Source of the DNA: an uncultured bacterium
Lineage (GTDB): Bacteria; Cyanobacteriota; Vampirovibrionia; Gastranaerophilales; Gastranaerophilaceae
Direction: 5' to 3'
DNA length: 64,000 nt
NCBI GenBank assembly: GCA_902779645.1
Contig: CACZCH010000003.1
Location: 1-64,000 of the forward strand
In this document: piece after piece, positions 51,271-58,308 of the stretch
Position numbering within the stretch: position 1 is the first letter of the stretch
How the letters are laid out: each line of letters begins with the position of its first letter
The notes under the pieces: model-generated
Told to the model about the DNA's origin: nothing
Seen by the model: only the letters and a program-made list of their open reading frames with translations
Databases searched by the model: none
Made by a program: the position numbers and the translations under genes

Positions 51271-52002
51271 ATGGAAAATTATGTTGAAAGAATAATTATA
51301 AGAGAGTTGTTTCCAAAAATATTAATAATATTTGCTTCGTTATGTGGATGTTCTGCATTTATATATTTTTTAATTGACGGAATCAATTCTAATAATTTGA
51401 CACAATTCCTAGAACTGTCGGGTTTTGCTCTTTTATTTTTTATTATATGCGTAATGGCTTTACTTAAAAATAAAACGAATAAAATACAAAAAATAATTAT
51501 AAATGATAATCAAATATGCATAAAATACATTAAAGATAATAAAAATAATCAATTAGTTTTAGATAGAAAATTGATATCTTCGTCAAGATTAGAAATTTAT
51601 TTGACAAATGAAATGCAAGGACGTGGTAACATATTATATAAAGCAGATTTATTTATTAATACAACAGAAAATATTACATACAGAATTACACATAATTCAA
51701 TTTTTATTGAAGGATTGAAAAAAATCTTTATGTTTTCTAAGTACTTACCTAATTTTAAATATAATATTGATGCGTATTGGGCAATAAAAGAATATTCCCC
51801 TTATCATATAGATGTAATTAATAATATTGCAAAAACTGGCAAGAAAAAATATATTAATGCATTACTTTCTTATTTAAATAATCCTAATATATCTAGCTTG
51901 AAAAAATTACCATGGAAAATTTTTATATTTGTAATTGTAATATTTCTTTTAATATTCATTTTTGGTATCTTAAACTTATTTTTTCTAGTTTGTAGCTTGT
52001 AG
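51271..52002 (+). CDS. Membrane protein of unknown function
   Basis: A 243-residue protein. The ATG at 51271 is chosen because the longer frame from 51145 would run through the tRNA fragment. No clear ribosome site, though. Two N-terminal transmembrane segments (about residues 14-32 and 46-64) and one at the C-terminus (about 216-242) flank a cytoplasmic-looking soluble domain. A topology like this is seen in many small stress or PH-like membrane proteins, but no domain is recognised. It ends in the GTTGGGCA hairpin. Confidence 0.62.
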   Translation: MENYVERIIIRELFPKILIIFASLCGCSAFIYFLIDGINSNNLTQFLELSGFALLFFIICVMALLKNKTNKIQKIIINDNQICIKYIKDNKNNQLVLDRKLISSSRLEIYLTNEMQGRGNILYKADLFINTTENITYRITHNSIFIEGLKKIFMFSKYLPNFKYNIDAYWAIKEYSPYHIDVINNIAKTGKKKYINALLSYLNNPNISSLKKLPWKIFIFVIVIFLLIFIFGILNLFFLVCSL

Positions 52003-52022
52003 GTTGGGCATACCTGCCCAAC
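52003..52022. repeat. GTTGGGCA hairpin, copy 2
   Basis: Perfect arms GTTGGGCA / TGCCCAAC with loop TACC, starting right at the stop codon of the 51271 gene. A short T-run (CTTTTTAG) follows, so it may act as terminator. The same stem occurs at 21943-21962. Confidence 0.6.
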
Positions 52023-52261
52023 AATAACTTTTTAGTGCAATTATTGGACAAAAAGTGCAAATATGCGGACATTCTTGTTACCAAAACCGGACATTTCGGA
52101 CATTTTAAATCAAGCTATTTCCGACCTCTTAAAATCGCTAAAATTTACTGAAAATTAGCACTTTTACCTACTATACTTATTTACCCCTTCCGACCAAAAG
52201 TCCTGTTAAAAGGTAGTAGTTAAAAAGCGCAGGGCGAATAACTCGTGAGGACAAATAAAAA
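52023..52261. other. Gene-free block with CGGACATT repeats
   Basis: Contains CGGACATT three times (52058-52105), TTCCGACC twice, CCAAAAGTCC near 52195 and TCCTGTTAAAAGGTAG, features shared with the 21.0-22.0 kb and 50.9-51.1 kb blocks. It abuts the 3' end of the tRNA-Met gene. Confidence 0.55.
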
Positions 52262-52335
52262 TAGCAAGGGAGAGATTCGAACTCTCGACCTCACGGGTAT
52301 GAGCCGTGCGCTCTCACCAACTGAGCTACCTTGCC
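52262..52335 (-). tRNA. tRNA-Met (anticodon CAT), elongator type
   Basis: Full cloverleaf on the minus strand: acceptor GGCAAGG pairs with CCTTGCT (one G-U at the end), D-arm AGCTCAGTTGGTGAGAGC, anticodon stem CACGG / CCGTG with loop CTCATAC (anticodon 52301-52299), T-arm GAGAGTTCGAATCTCTC, discriminator A. CCA not encoded. The anticodon stem lacks the three consecutive G-C pairs of initiator tRNA, so elongator Met is most likely. A lysidine-modified tRNA-Ile is less likely. Confidence 0.93.
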
Positions 52336-52489
52336 ATAATTTATATTATTCAATTGTTACAAGTTCTATGTTTACACAAACAAAATGAAATATCAAGCCT
52401 TAAAAGAGAAAATAAGATGATATAATAAAGTAAATATCGGGCAAAGCATAAACTTTGTCCGATATTTAATTTTTTGAATTTATAATATT

Positions 52490-53683
52490 TTATATACCTA
52501 CAATTTGTTTTAAATTAGCAATTTCTTCTGGTGTTAAATTTAAATCTCTAACGATACCTTCACTTGTTAATGCTTCTACCATATGTTTAAGTTCAAGTTT
52601 ACCGCCATCAGGTGATTTGGCCAGTGCTGCGGGTAAAATATCTTTGAATAGTTTTCTATATTCCATACAGTGTGCTTTTTCTCCGACTATATCACATATT
52701 TGTTGTAATTTTTCATTAGGTTTTAATAAATCTTCTGAAATTAATTGTTCTTTAGCACTATTTTTGTAATGTTCTATTATTGCAGCGTTAATTTGTTTAG
52801 GAGTCAGATAATCAAATAAAACTCTTTTTGATAATCTGCTTGAAACAGCACCTTCTATCAATTCAGGATAATTAGTTGCAGACATTAATATTACGTTATC
52901 TTTTTCCATTAACGTATTAATTAATGTTTTAAGAGCTCCGGTTGTTTTATTTGAGTCATGCATTGAACTTGGACTAAAATCTTGCATAGCTATCTTATCG
53001 AATTCATCTAAAAACATTATCAAATATCTTTTCTTTCCGTCTTTTTTTGTTTCTGATGCCAGTGCATCTGCTCTTGCTCTAATAGCATTTGTGTATTCCG
53101 TCAACATCTGAACATCTTGCCCTTTGTAGCTGGAAGATGTTAACATACTTAAATCTGGTACATAATATTCTGAACCAGGGAATAATTTATTAATTTCTTT
53201 AGCAGATGCCGCTGCTGCGTCAGTTTTACCTGTTCCTCCTGGACCAATAAACTGTACTTGCGCAATTCGTTTGCCGCCTTTATCTTCTATGTCGCTTCTT
53301 GTAAGCAAGCTTTTTAATTCTTTAATAAATTCTTGAACTTCTTTTGAATAACTTTCCATCGGGCGTTCTTTGATTATGTTAAGGTCTTGAGGAATTATTT
53401 TCAAAGCTTCCTGTTCAGTTTTAGAACGCAGACCACTTAATCCTCCTTTGCCAAACATAGTCATCCCACACATACCTATTATGGCAAGCGATGCTGTTGC
53501 AGACAGAGCCAACATTAAATTGTTTTTCAATTTCTGTTTTTTTTGTTCTTTTTTTATTATGTCAAAATCATCTTGTATTAGAGTTGATTCATGAGGAATT
53601 TTTTTTCTTACTTTCATATCATCAGCTTTAAAGCTTATTGGCTGATATGATTTTATTCTTGATACATTGTTTACTTCTAACAT
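52490..53683 (-). CDS. AAA+ ATPase with N-terminal membrane segment
   Basis: A 397-residue protein. The ATG at 53683 follows AAGGAG, 5 nt away. The N-terminus (LEVNNVSRIKSYQPISFKADD) carries the ISFxA pattern. One hydrophobic stretch at about 58-82 is a probable membrane anchor. Then an AAA+ module: Walker A GPGGTGKT (about 146-153), Walker B YLIMFLDEFDKIA, sensor-1 VILMSATNYPEL and an Arg-finger-like SSRLSKR. It is divergent from the sigma-28-driven gene at 53932 across a shared 249-bp region. The substrate is unknown. Possibly a partner of that gene. Confidence 0.82.
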   Translation of the reverse strand: MLEVNNVSRIKSYQPISFKADDMKVRKKIPHESTLIQDDFDIIKKEQKKQKLKNNLMLALSATASLAIIGMCGMTMFGKGGLSGLRSKTEQEALKIIPQDLNIIKERPMESYSKEVQEFIKELKSLLTRSDIEDKGGKRIAQVQFIGPGGTGKTDAAAASAKEINKLFPGSEYYVPDLSMLTSSSYKGQDVQMLTEYTNAIRARADALASETKKDGKKRYLIMFLDEFDKIAMQDFSPSSMHDSNKTTGALKTLINTLMEKDNVILMSATNYPELIEGAVSSRLSKRVLFDYLTPKQINAAIIEHYKNSAKEQLISEDLLKPNEKLQQICDIVGEKAHCMEYRKLFKDILPAALAKSPDGGKLELKHMVEALTSEGIVRDLNLTPEEIANLKQIVGI

Positions 53684-53762
53684 AGTAACTCCTTCACACA
53701 CATGTAGTCATCTATCATGTATAAAACAAAATATAATCAGAAATTGCCTTTTTTTTGTTTTT

Positions 53763-53832
53763 TGTAAAGATATGTAACAATTTTCTGAAAATTTCTTAAA
53801 AAAGCTAAAGTTTAAAAAAAAAATGCCGATAT
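53763..53832 (+). promoter_or_regulatory. Sigma-28-type promoter P4
   Basis: TAAAGTTT (53806-53813), an 11-bp A-rich spacer, GCCGATAT (53825-53832). TGTAA boxes start at 53763 (TGTAAAG) and 53773 (TGTAACA), 10 bp apart. The nearer one is 33 bp before the -35, one helical turn further than at the other three promoters. Confidence 0.83.
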
Positions 53833-53860
53833 ATATATTAAGAAAAAAGGAGTTGGTTGA

Positions 53861-53901
53861 CACCTCTCCCCAACCCTCTCCTCAAGGAGAGGGAGAGTTG
53901 G
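53861..53901. repeat. Pyrimidine-rich palindrome in a 5' leader
   Basis: CACCTCTCC followed by arms CCCTCTCC (53874-53881) and GGAGAGGG (53886-53893), and outer CCAAC / GTTGG. It lies between promoter P4 and the ribosome site, so it forms a hairpin in the leader. Related to the repeat at 47004-47073. The second arm resembles a ribosome site but is out of position. Confidence 0.6.
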
Positions 53902-53931
53902 ACCAAAAGGGACAAAATAAAGGAAAGCAAA

Positions 53932-54927
53932 ATGGGTTTATCTATCGACAACATACGATTATTAACTCTGACTCAACGAAAGGCCGATCTTGAGTACAAT
54001 ATTGCTATTGACTCAATGGAGAAGATGGCTATTACTCGTGAGCAGTCTGAGCTTTCCAGTGAATATTACAGCAGATTACAATCTAAAAATATTGCATATT
54101 ATGCAAACGGCAAATATAACCAAATGAGTTATTCATATTTAATGGGTACAGGCTTTACTACGGCTATGGACATTGCTGCCGGTGAAACAACTATGTACAA
54201 AAAAGATAATTCAATGGTTTTGACTGATGCTTTCGGGCGTGTTGTTATGAGTGATGCTTATGCAAATGTACTCAGAAAAGTTTTAGGAACTTCCTGTGTT
54301 GATGCAAACGGTAGAGGCGGAACCTTCTCTGTGGATAAAATTCCTGCTATAATTGCAGAATTAGGCGGAGCTAATTGCACAGAAGAAAAAGTTAAAGAAA
54401 TTATTGACGGCGGGAAATTACAATATGGATATAATGTATCAACAGTAAACACTCTAAGTGGAGAAACGACCGGTACTAATAAAGAACATGACGCATCTGA
54501 CACTTTGACATCAATGGTTGAAAGAATAGTTAATTTCTTCTATCCTATTTTCCAAGCAGCAGCAGCTAACGGTTGGACAACGGAATACAATCAAGACATG
54601 CAGACAAATACAAATTACGTTAGTGATGCTCTTGTAACAGGTTCTTTCCAATTAGCTCAGGTAAACTGCGAAGGTAATTATGAACCTGATACTTCGTTAA
54701 CTTACTTTGTTACAAGCGGTCTTGTTCTTGAAAGAACAGATTCGGATGTCAGAGAGCAGGTAACAGCTTGGTATAATGCAAGAAAAGAAGAAATCAGCTT
54801 TAAAGAAAGTATGATTGATATAGAACTTCAAGATTTATCAACAGAATTAGAAGCAACAAAAACTGAGATGGAATCAATAAAATCTCAGCTAGAGGACGAT
54901 ATGAAACCGTTTGAGTGGTGTACATAG
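53932..54927 (+). CDS. Sigma-28-controlled protein with C-terminal coiled coil, unknown function
   Basis: A 331-residue protein. ATG at 53932 has AAGGA upstream, while the longer frame (from 53857) would translate the palindromic repeat. The N-terminal 60 residues are helical (LTLTQRKADLEYNIAIDSME), a Gly/Ala/Thr-rich middle follows, and residues about 285-325 form a coiled coil (IDIELQDLSTELEATKTEME). Helical ends around a variable middle are also seen in flagellar and type III exported proteins, but no signature proves it. No signal peptide. It is closed by a strong terminator. Confidence 0.75.
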   Translation: MGLSIDNIRLLTLTQRKADLEYNIAIDSMEKMAITREQSELSSEYYSRLQSKNIAYYANGKYNQMSYSYLMGTGFTTAMDIAAGETTMYKKDNSMVLTDAFGRVVMSDAYANVLRKVLGTSCVDANGRGGTFSVDKIPAIIAELGGANCTEEKVKEIIDGGKLQYGYNVSTVNTLSGETTGTNKEHDASDTLTSMVERIVNFFYPIFQAAAANGWTTEYNQDMQTNTNYVSDALVTGSFQLAQVNCEGNYEPDTSLTYFVTSGLVLERTDSDVREQVTAWYNARKEEISFKESMIDIELQDLSTELEATKTEMESIKSQLEDDMKPFEWCT

Positions 54928-54969
54928 AGTCTTATATAGATGTAAGATAGATGGTAACCTAATTTTAAA

Positions 54970-54991
54970 GCCTGCTTTTATTAAAGCAGGC
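54970..54991 (+). terminator. Strong terminator after the 53932 gene
   Basis: 9-bp stem GCCTGCTTT / AAAGCAGGC with a 4-nt loop, followed directly by CTTTTTATTTATT. A textbook intrinsic terminator. Confidence 0.9.
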
Positions 54992-55064
54992 CTTTTTATT
55001 TATTTGTCATACTTAGCCAGATATTAACTTAGGACGAAGTATTTAATCAAATATCAAGAACAAC

Positions 55065-56843
55065 TTAAACTTGTTTATTAACGGTGCTCTTAATATGTAA
55101 TTCTCTCATTTGTTGAAGCGAAGCTTCACCCGGAGCATCTGACATCAAACATTTTGCGCTTGCGTTTTTCGGGAATGCAATAACGTCACGGATTGATTCA
55201 GTTCTGCATAATAGTGCTACAAGTCTATCCAAACCGATTGCAAGGCCGGCATGCGGTGGAGTACCGTATTGAAGAGCGTTAACCATAAATCCGAATTTTT
55301 CTGTTGCTTCTTCTTCTGTTAAGCCTAATGCCTTAAATATTTTCTTTTGAACTTCGGAAGAGTGAATTCTGACTGAGCCGCCGCCTAATTCTGTACCGTT
55401 ATAAACGATATCGTAAGCGATTGATTTAACATTACCAAGATCGCCGCTGTCAAGTTTATCCAAATCTTCCAGGTTTGGAGAAGTGAATGGGTGGTGCATT
55501 GCCATATATCTGCCTTCTTCCTCAGAGTATTCAAACATTGGAAAATCTACAACCCAAAGAAGATTGTGTTTGCTTTCATCAATAAGATTTAATGACCTAC
55601 CAAAGTGAAGTCTTAATCTTCCCATAATATCGTAAACAAGTTTTGGTTTATCAGCTACGAAGAAGATTATATCGCCTGCTTGAGCTTGAGCACGTTCTTG
55701 AATAGCTTTAGCTTGGTCTTCTGTAACGAATTTAAGAACAGGAGATTTAGCTGTTCCGTCTTCTAGGTAAATAATATTAGCTAATGCTTTAGCACCAAAT
55801 GATACAGCAAGTTTTGTAATATCATCAATATCTTTTCTTGAGTATTTAGCACCGCCCGGGATTCTTATACCGCGAACGATACCGCCGTCAAGAAGAGTCT
55901 TTTTAACAATCTCAAAATTAGATTCTAAAATAATATCACCGATATCAAATAATTCTAAACCGAATCTTGTATCAGGTTTATCAGAACCGTATCTGTCCAT
56001 TGCTTCCTGCCAAGGCATTTGAATAAACGGGGGCTTAATATCAACACCTGCTGCTTTAAACGCATCAACAAGCAAACCTTCAACAACTTCAATAACGTCT
56101 TGTTGTTGAACAAAAGATAATTCCATGTCGATTTGTGTGAATTCAGGCTGTCTGTCAGCTCTCAAGTCTTCGTCACGGAAACATTTTGCAATTTGATAAT
56201 ATCTTTCAATACCGCCAACCATCAGTAATTGTTTAAAGATTTGCGGTGATTGAGGAAGTGCAAAGAATTTTCCCGGTTGAACACGTGAAGGTACCAAATA
56301 ATCTCTTGCACCTTCAGGAGTTGTTTTAATTAAAATTGGTGTTTCAACTTCTAAAAATTCTTTGTTATTCAAATAATTTCTAACAGCTTGAACTATATTG
56401 TGTCTAACTTTCAAGTTGTTAAGCATTTTTTCATTTCTTATATCAAGATATCTGTATTTAAGTCTAACGTCTTCTGAAACATTTTCGTCACCGAGTACAA
56501 AAGGTAAAACTTTTGATTCTGATAATATATTTACCTCTTGAGGATACATTTCAACTTGTCCTGTCGGATATTTTTCGTTATAAGTTTCTTCAGGTCTTTT
56601 AGAAATTTTTCCGTGAACCTGAATTACGTATTCACTTCTTACTTTTGAAAATACTTCATGAACCTGAGGATTAACCTGAGGGTTCGCTACAAGCTGGAAA
56701 AATCCGCTTCTGTCACGAAGTTCTATAAATAAAATACCACCTAAGTCACGAACAGTTGATACCCAACCGCAAAGAGTGACTTCTTCATTTAAGTTATTGA
56801 GGTTTAATTCACCGCAATTAACCGATTTCATACTAGTTTTCAA
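55065..56843 (-). CDS. aspS: Aspartyl-tRNA synthetase
   Basis: A 592-residue class IIb synthetase of bacterial type. Anticodon-binding OB domain at the N-terminus (VTLCGWVSTVRDLGG, RDRSGFFQLV). Catalytic domain with RYLDIRNEKM, motif 2 FRDEDLRADRQPEFTQIDMELSF (split here: FRDEDLRADRQPEF and QIDME) and motif 3 GLAIGLDRLVALL. A GAD insertion lies between. The TTG at 56843 has GGGAG 8 nt upstream and is a better start than the ATG four codons later. Whether it also charges tRNA-Asn cannot be told. Confidence 0.96.
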   Translation of the reverse strand: MKTSMKSVNCGELNLNNLNEEVTLCGWVSTVRDLGGILFIELRDRSGFFQLVANPQVNPQVHEVFSKVRSEYVIQVHGKISKRPEETYNEKYPTGQVEMYPQEVNILSESKVLPFVLGDENVSEDVRLKYRYLDIRNEKMLNNLKVRHNIVQAVRNYLNNKEFLEVETPILIKTTPEGARDYLVPSRVQPGKFFALPQSPQIFKQLLMVGGIERYYQIAKCFRDEDLRADRQPEFTQIDMELSFVQQQDVIEVVEGLLVDAFKAAGVDIKPPFIQMPWQEAMDRYGSDKPDTRFGLELFDIGDIILESNFEIVKKTLLDGGIVRGIRIPGGAKYSRKDIDDITKLAVSFGAKALANIIYLEDGTAKSPVLKFVTEDQAKAIQERAQAQAGDIIFFVADKPKLVYDIMGRLRLHFGRSLNLIDESKHNLLWVVDFPMFEYSEEEGRYMAMHHPFTSPNLEDLDKLDSGDLGNVKSIAYDIVYNGTELGGGSVRIHSSEVQKKIFKALGLTEEEATEKFGFMVNALQYGTPPHAGLAIGLDRLVALLCRTESIRDVIAFPKNASAKCLMSDAPGEASLQQMRELHIKSTVNKQV

Positions 56844-56882
56844 TTTATTATCTCCCTTTATATTTCGCTTTTATATTTCACT

Positions 56883-56903
56883 TTTACCCCAAACAGGGGT
56901 AAA
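56883..56903. repeat. Hairpin in the aspS leader region
   Basis: Arms TTTACCCC / GGGGTAAA with a 5-nt loop, followed by another GGGGGTAAA. It lies upstream of aspS. No T-box antiterminator features are seen, so a regulatory role is unproven. Confidence 0.45.
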
Positions 56904-56999
56904 TGTAAAGGGGGTAAAGGTTTAAATATATTGGGTTTTATGAATATTTAGGCGGTTTTGCGTTGCTGTAATTATTTAGTTTTTAAGTTTGCTTATATC

Positions 57000-57027
57000 T
57001 TGATTTAACATGAAAAATTGTTAAAAT
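57000..57027 (+). promoter_or_regulatory. Leaderless-type promoter of the 57035 gene
   Basis: TTGATT (57000-57005), 16-bp spacer, TAAAAT (57022-57027), then 7 nt to the ATG at 57035. There is no Shine-Dalgarno. Confidence 0.55.
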
Positions 57028-57034
57028 ATTAATT

Positions 57035-57778
57035 ATGAAAAAGTATTTATTAGTTTTGGCTTTATTAATATGTTCATTACCCTTAATGGCAGCACCCGAT
57101 AATCAGGGCGGGTATGCAAGAACTCCTGCCGGATTTTATGATGATATTGACCCTAATTCTTTAGATAAAGAAGATGAAGATGATGTTTTAGATACGCATT
57201 CAAATTATAATCAGAAGCCGATTCATGAATTTTCAGAAGACAATGATATTGTTGATTATTCTGAACAAACAAAGGCGACAAAGGATTATGCATCTATTTA
57301 TAACAGTTTAGAACCGGCTAAACATTCTTATATTCATGGCATAGACCCTGATGAATTCTATGATGAAAAGGATGCAACTTGGTCTGTTTATCCGCTTTTG
57401 AGGCTTAATTCGCCGATTTATTTTAAAAATATTACAATAGAGCCGGGGTATTATTTGCTTACTCCTCGTGAGCACAAAGGAAAATGGTATGTACTGTTTA
57501 AACAAAACGGTAAAATTACACATATTATACCTGCTTATGAAAGGGGGTATACTCCTGAAGGTTTTTATGACAAGCATATCCCCAAGCCCAAATTAACTAA
57601 AGCTCAAAAAGTACACATGGGTGTTTTGAACGCAGTAGGAAAAGTTAAGAGTTCAAAAAGAAAAGAACCCGTAAAAAATTATTTGGAAGTAAACGATTTG
57701 GATAACTATTTCTTGAATATGATTGTTTACTATGGTGACCATAAATACTCTATGATATTCAGGTCAATAAGATTATAA
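57035..57778 (+). CDS. Secreted protein with repeated P-x-x-FYD motif, unknown function
   Basis: A 247-residue protein with a signal peptide (MKKYLLVLALLICSLPLMA, cleaved before Ala-Pro). The mature part repeats a P-x-(G/E)-FYD motif three times: RTPAGFYDDID (about residue 25), GIDPDEFYDEKD (about 106) and YTPEGFYDKHI (about 172). Between them is a beta-rich module (PLLRLNSPIYFKNITIEPGYY). A lysine-rich stretch near 200 precedes a final strand pair. It is probably periplasmic. Family not known to me. Confidence 0.75.
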   Translation: MKKYLLVLALLICSLPLMAAPDNQGGYARTPAGFYDDIDPNSLDKEDEDDVLDTHSNYNQKPIHEFSEDNDIVDYSEQTKATKDYASIYNSLEPAKHSYIHGIDPDEFYDEKDATWSVYPLLRLNSPIYFKNITIEPGYYLLTPREHKGKWYVLFKQNGKITHIIPAYERGYTPEGFYDKHIPKPKLTKAQKVHMGVLNAVGKVKSSKRKEPVKNYLEVNDLDNYFLNMIVYYGDHKYSMIFRSIRL

Positions 57779-57794
57779 AAATCGTTTAAAGTTG

Positions 57795-58241
57795 CTATTT
57801 TAACAATTTATCCAAATTTTCCAGTTCTTCTATTAGTTTAGCTAATTTATCGGTTGATGTTTCAGTAGGAGCTTTATAATAAAGATTTTCCCCTTTTTTA
57901 GGTATAGAACCAAAATTACGTTTTATACCTTCTTGAGAAGCTCTTAGAGGGTATTTTTTGTCTCTGAAAGAAAATGTAATTGATTCGCTTTTTGCATATG
58001 TGTCAATAGAACTGTTATTTTTTGTTTCGTAAAATATGTTTAAAAATTCATCTTTTCTGAACAGATCTTTTAATTTTTCCCAAAAAGTTTTGGGCTGTCC
58101 TGCTTTTAAGAATTCGTCAATTGCGTCATTTTTGTATATAGCGTCGCTAATTTTTTGAGGAAATTCTGCTGTTTTACTTGTAAGTCTTAAATATCTTGCG
58201 TTAAAAGATATATTATTCATCGCATTAATAGTATTGTTCAT
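57795..58241 (-). CDS. Hypothetical protein with N-terminal NNISFNA pattern
   Basis: A 148-residue basic protein. It opens MNNTINAMNNISFNARYLRL, then a helical Lys-rich middle (FWEKLKDLFRKDEFLNIFYE), a short beta part (ESITFSFRDKKYPLRAS) and a leucine-rich terminal helix (LAKLIEELENLDKLLK). AAAGG precedes the ATG. No signal peptide, no domain recognised. Converges with the 57035 gene. Confidence 0.65.
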   Translation of the reverse strand: MNNTINAMNNISFNARYLRLTSKTAEFPQKISDAIYKNDAIDEFLKAGQPKTFWEKLKDLFRKDEFLNIFYETKNNSSIDTYAKSESITFSFRDKKYPLRASQEGIKRNFGSIPKKGENLYYKAPTETSTDKLAKLIEELENLDKLLK

Positions 58242-58308
58242 ATTTACGGCCTTTATTTTCGTGTATTACAGTTATATTAAAACATCAAAAAATAAAATTT
58301 GCTATCAT

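Noticed and set aside
53857-53931. N-terminal extension of the 53932 protein
   Set aside because: The extra codons translate a palindromic dispersed repeat, and a good ribosome site precedes the ATG at 53932.
56844-57034. T-box or other riboswitch upstream of aspS
   Set aside because: A hairpin exists at 56883-56903, but there is no T-box sequence, specifier loop or antiterminator.
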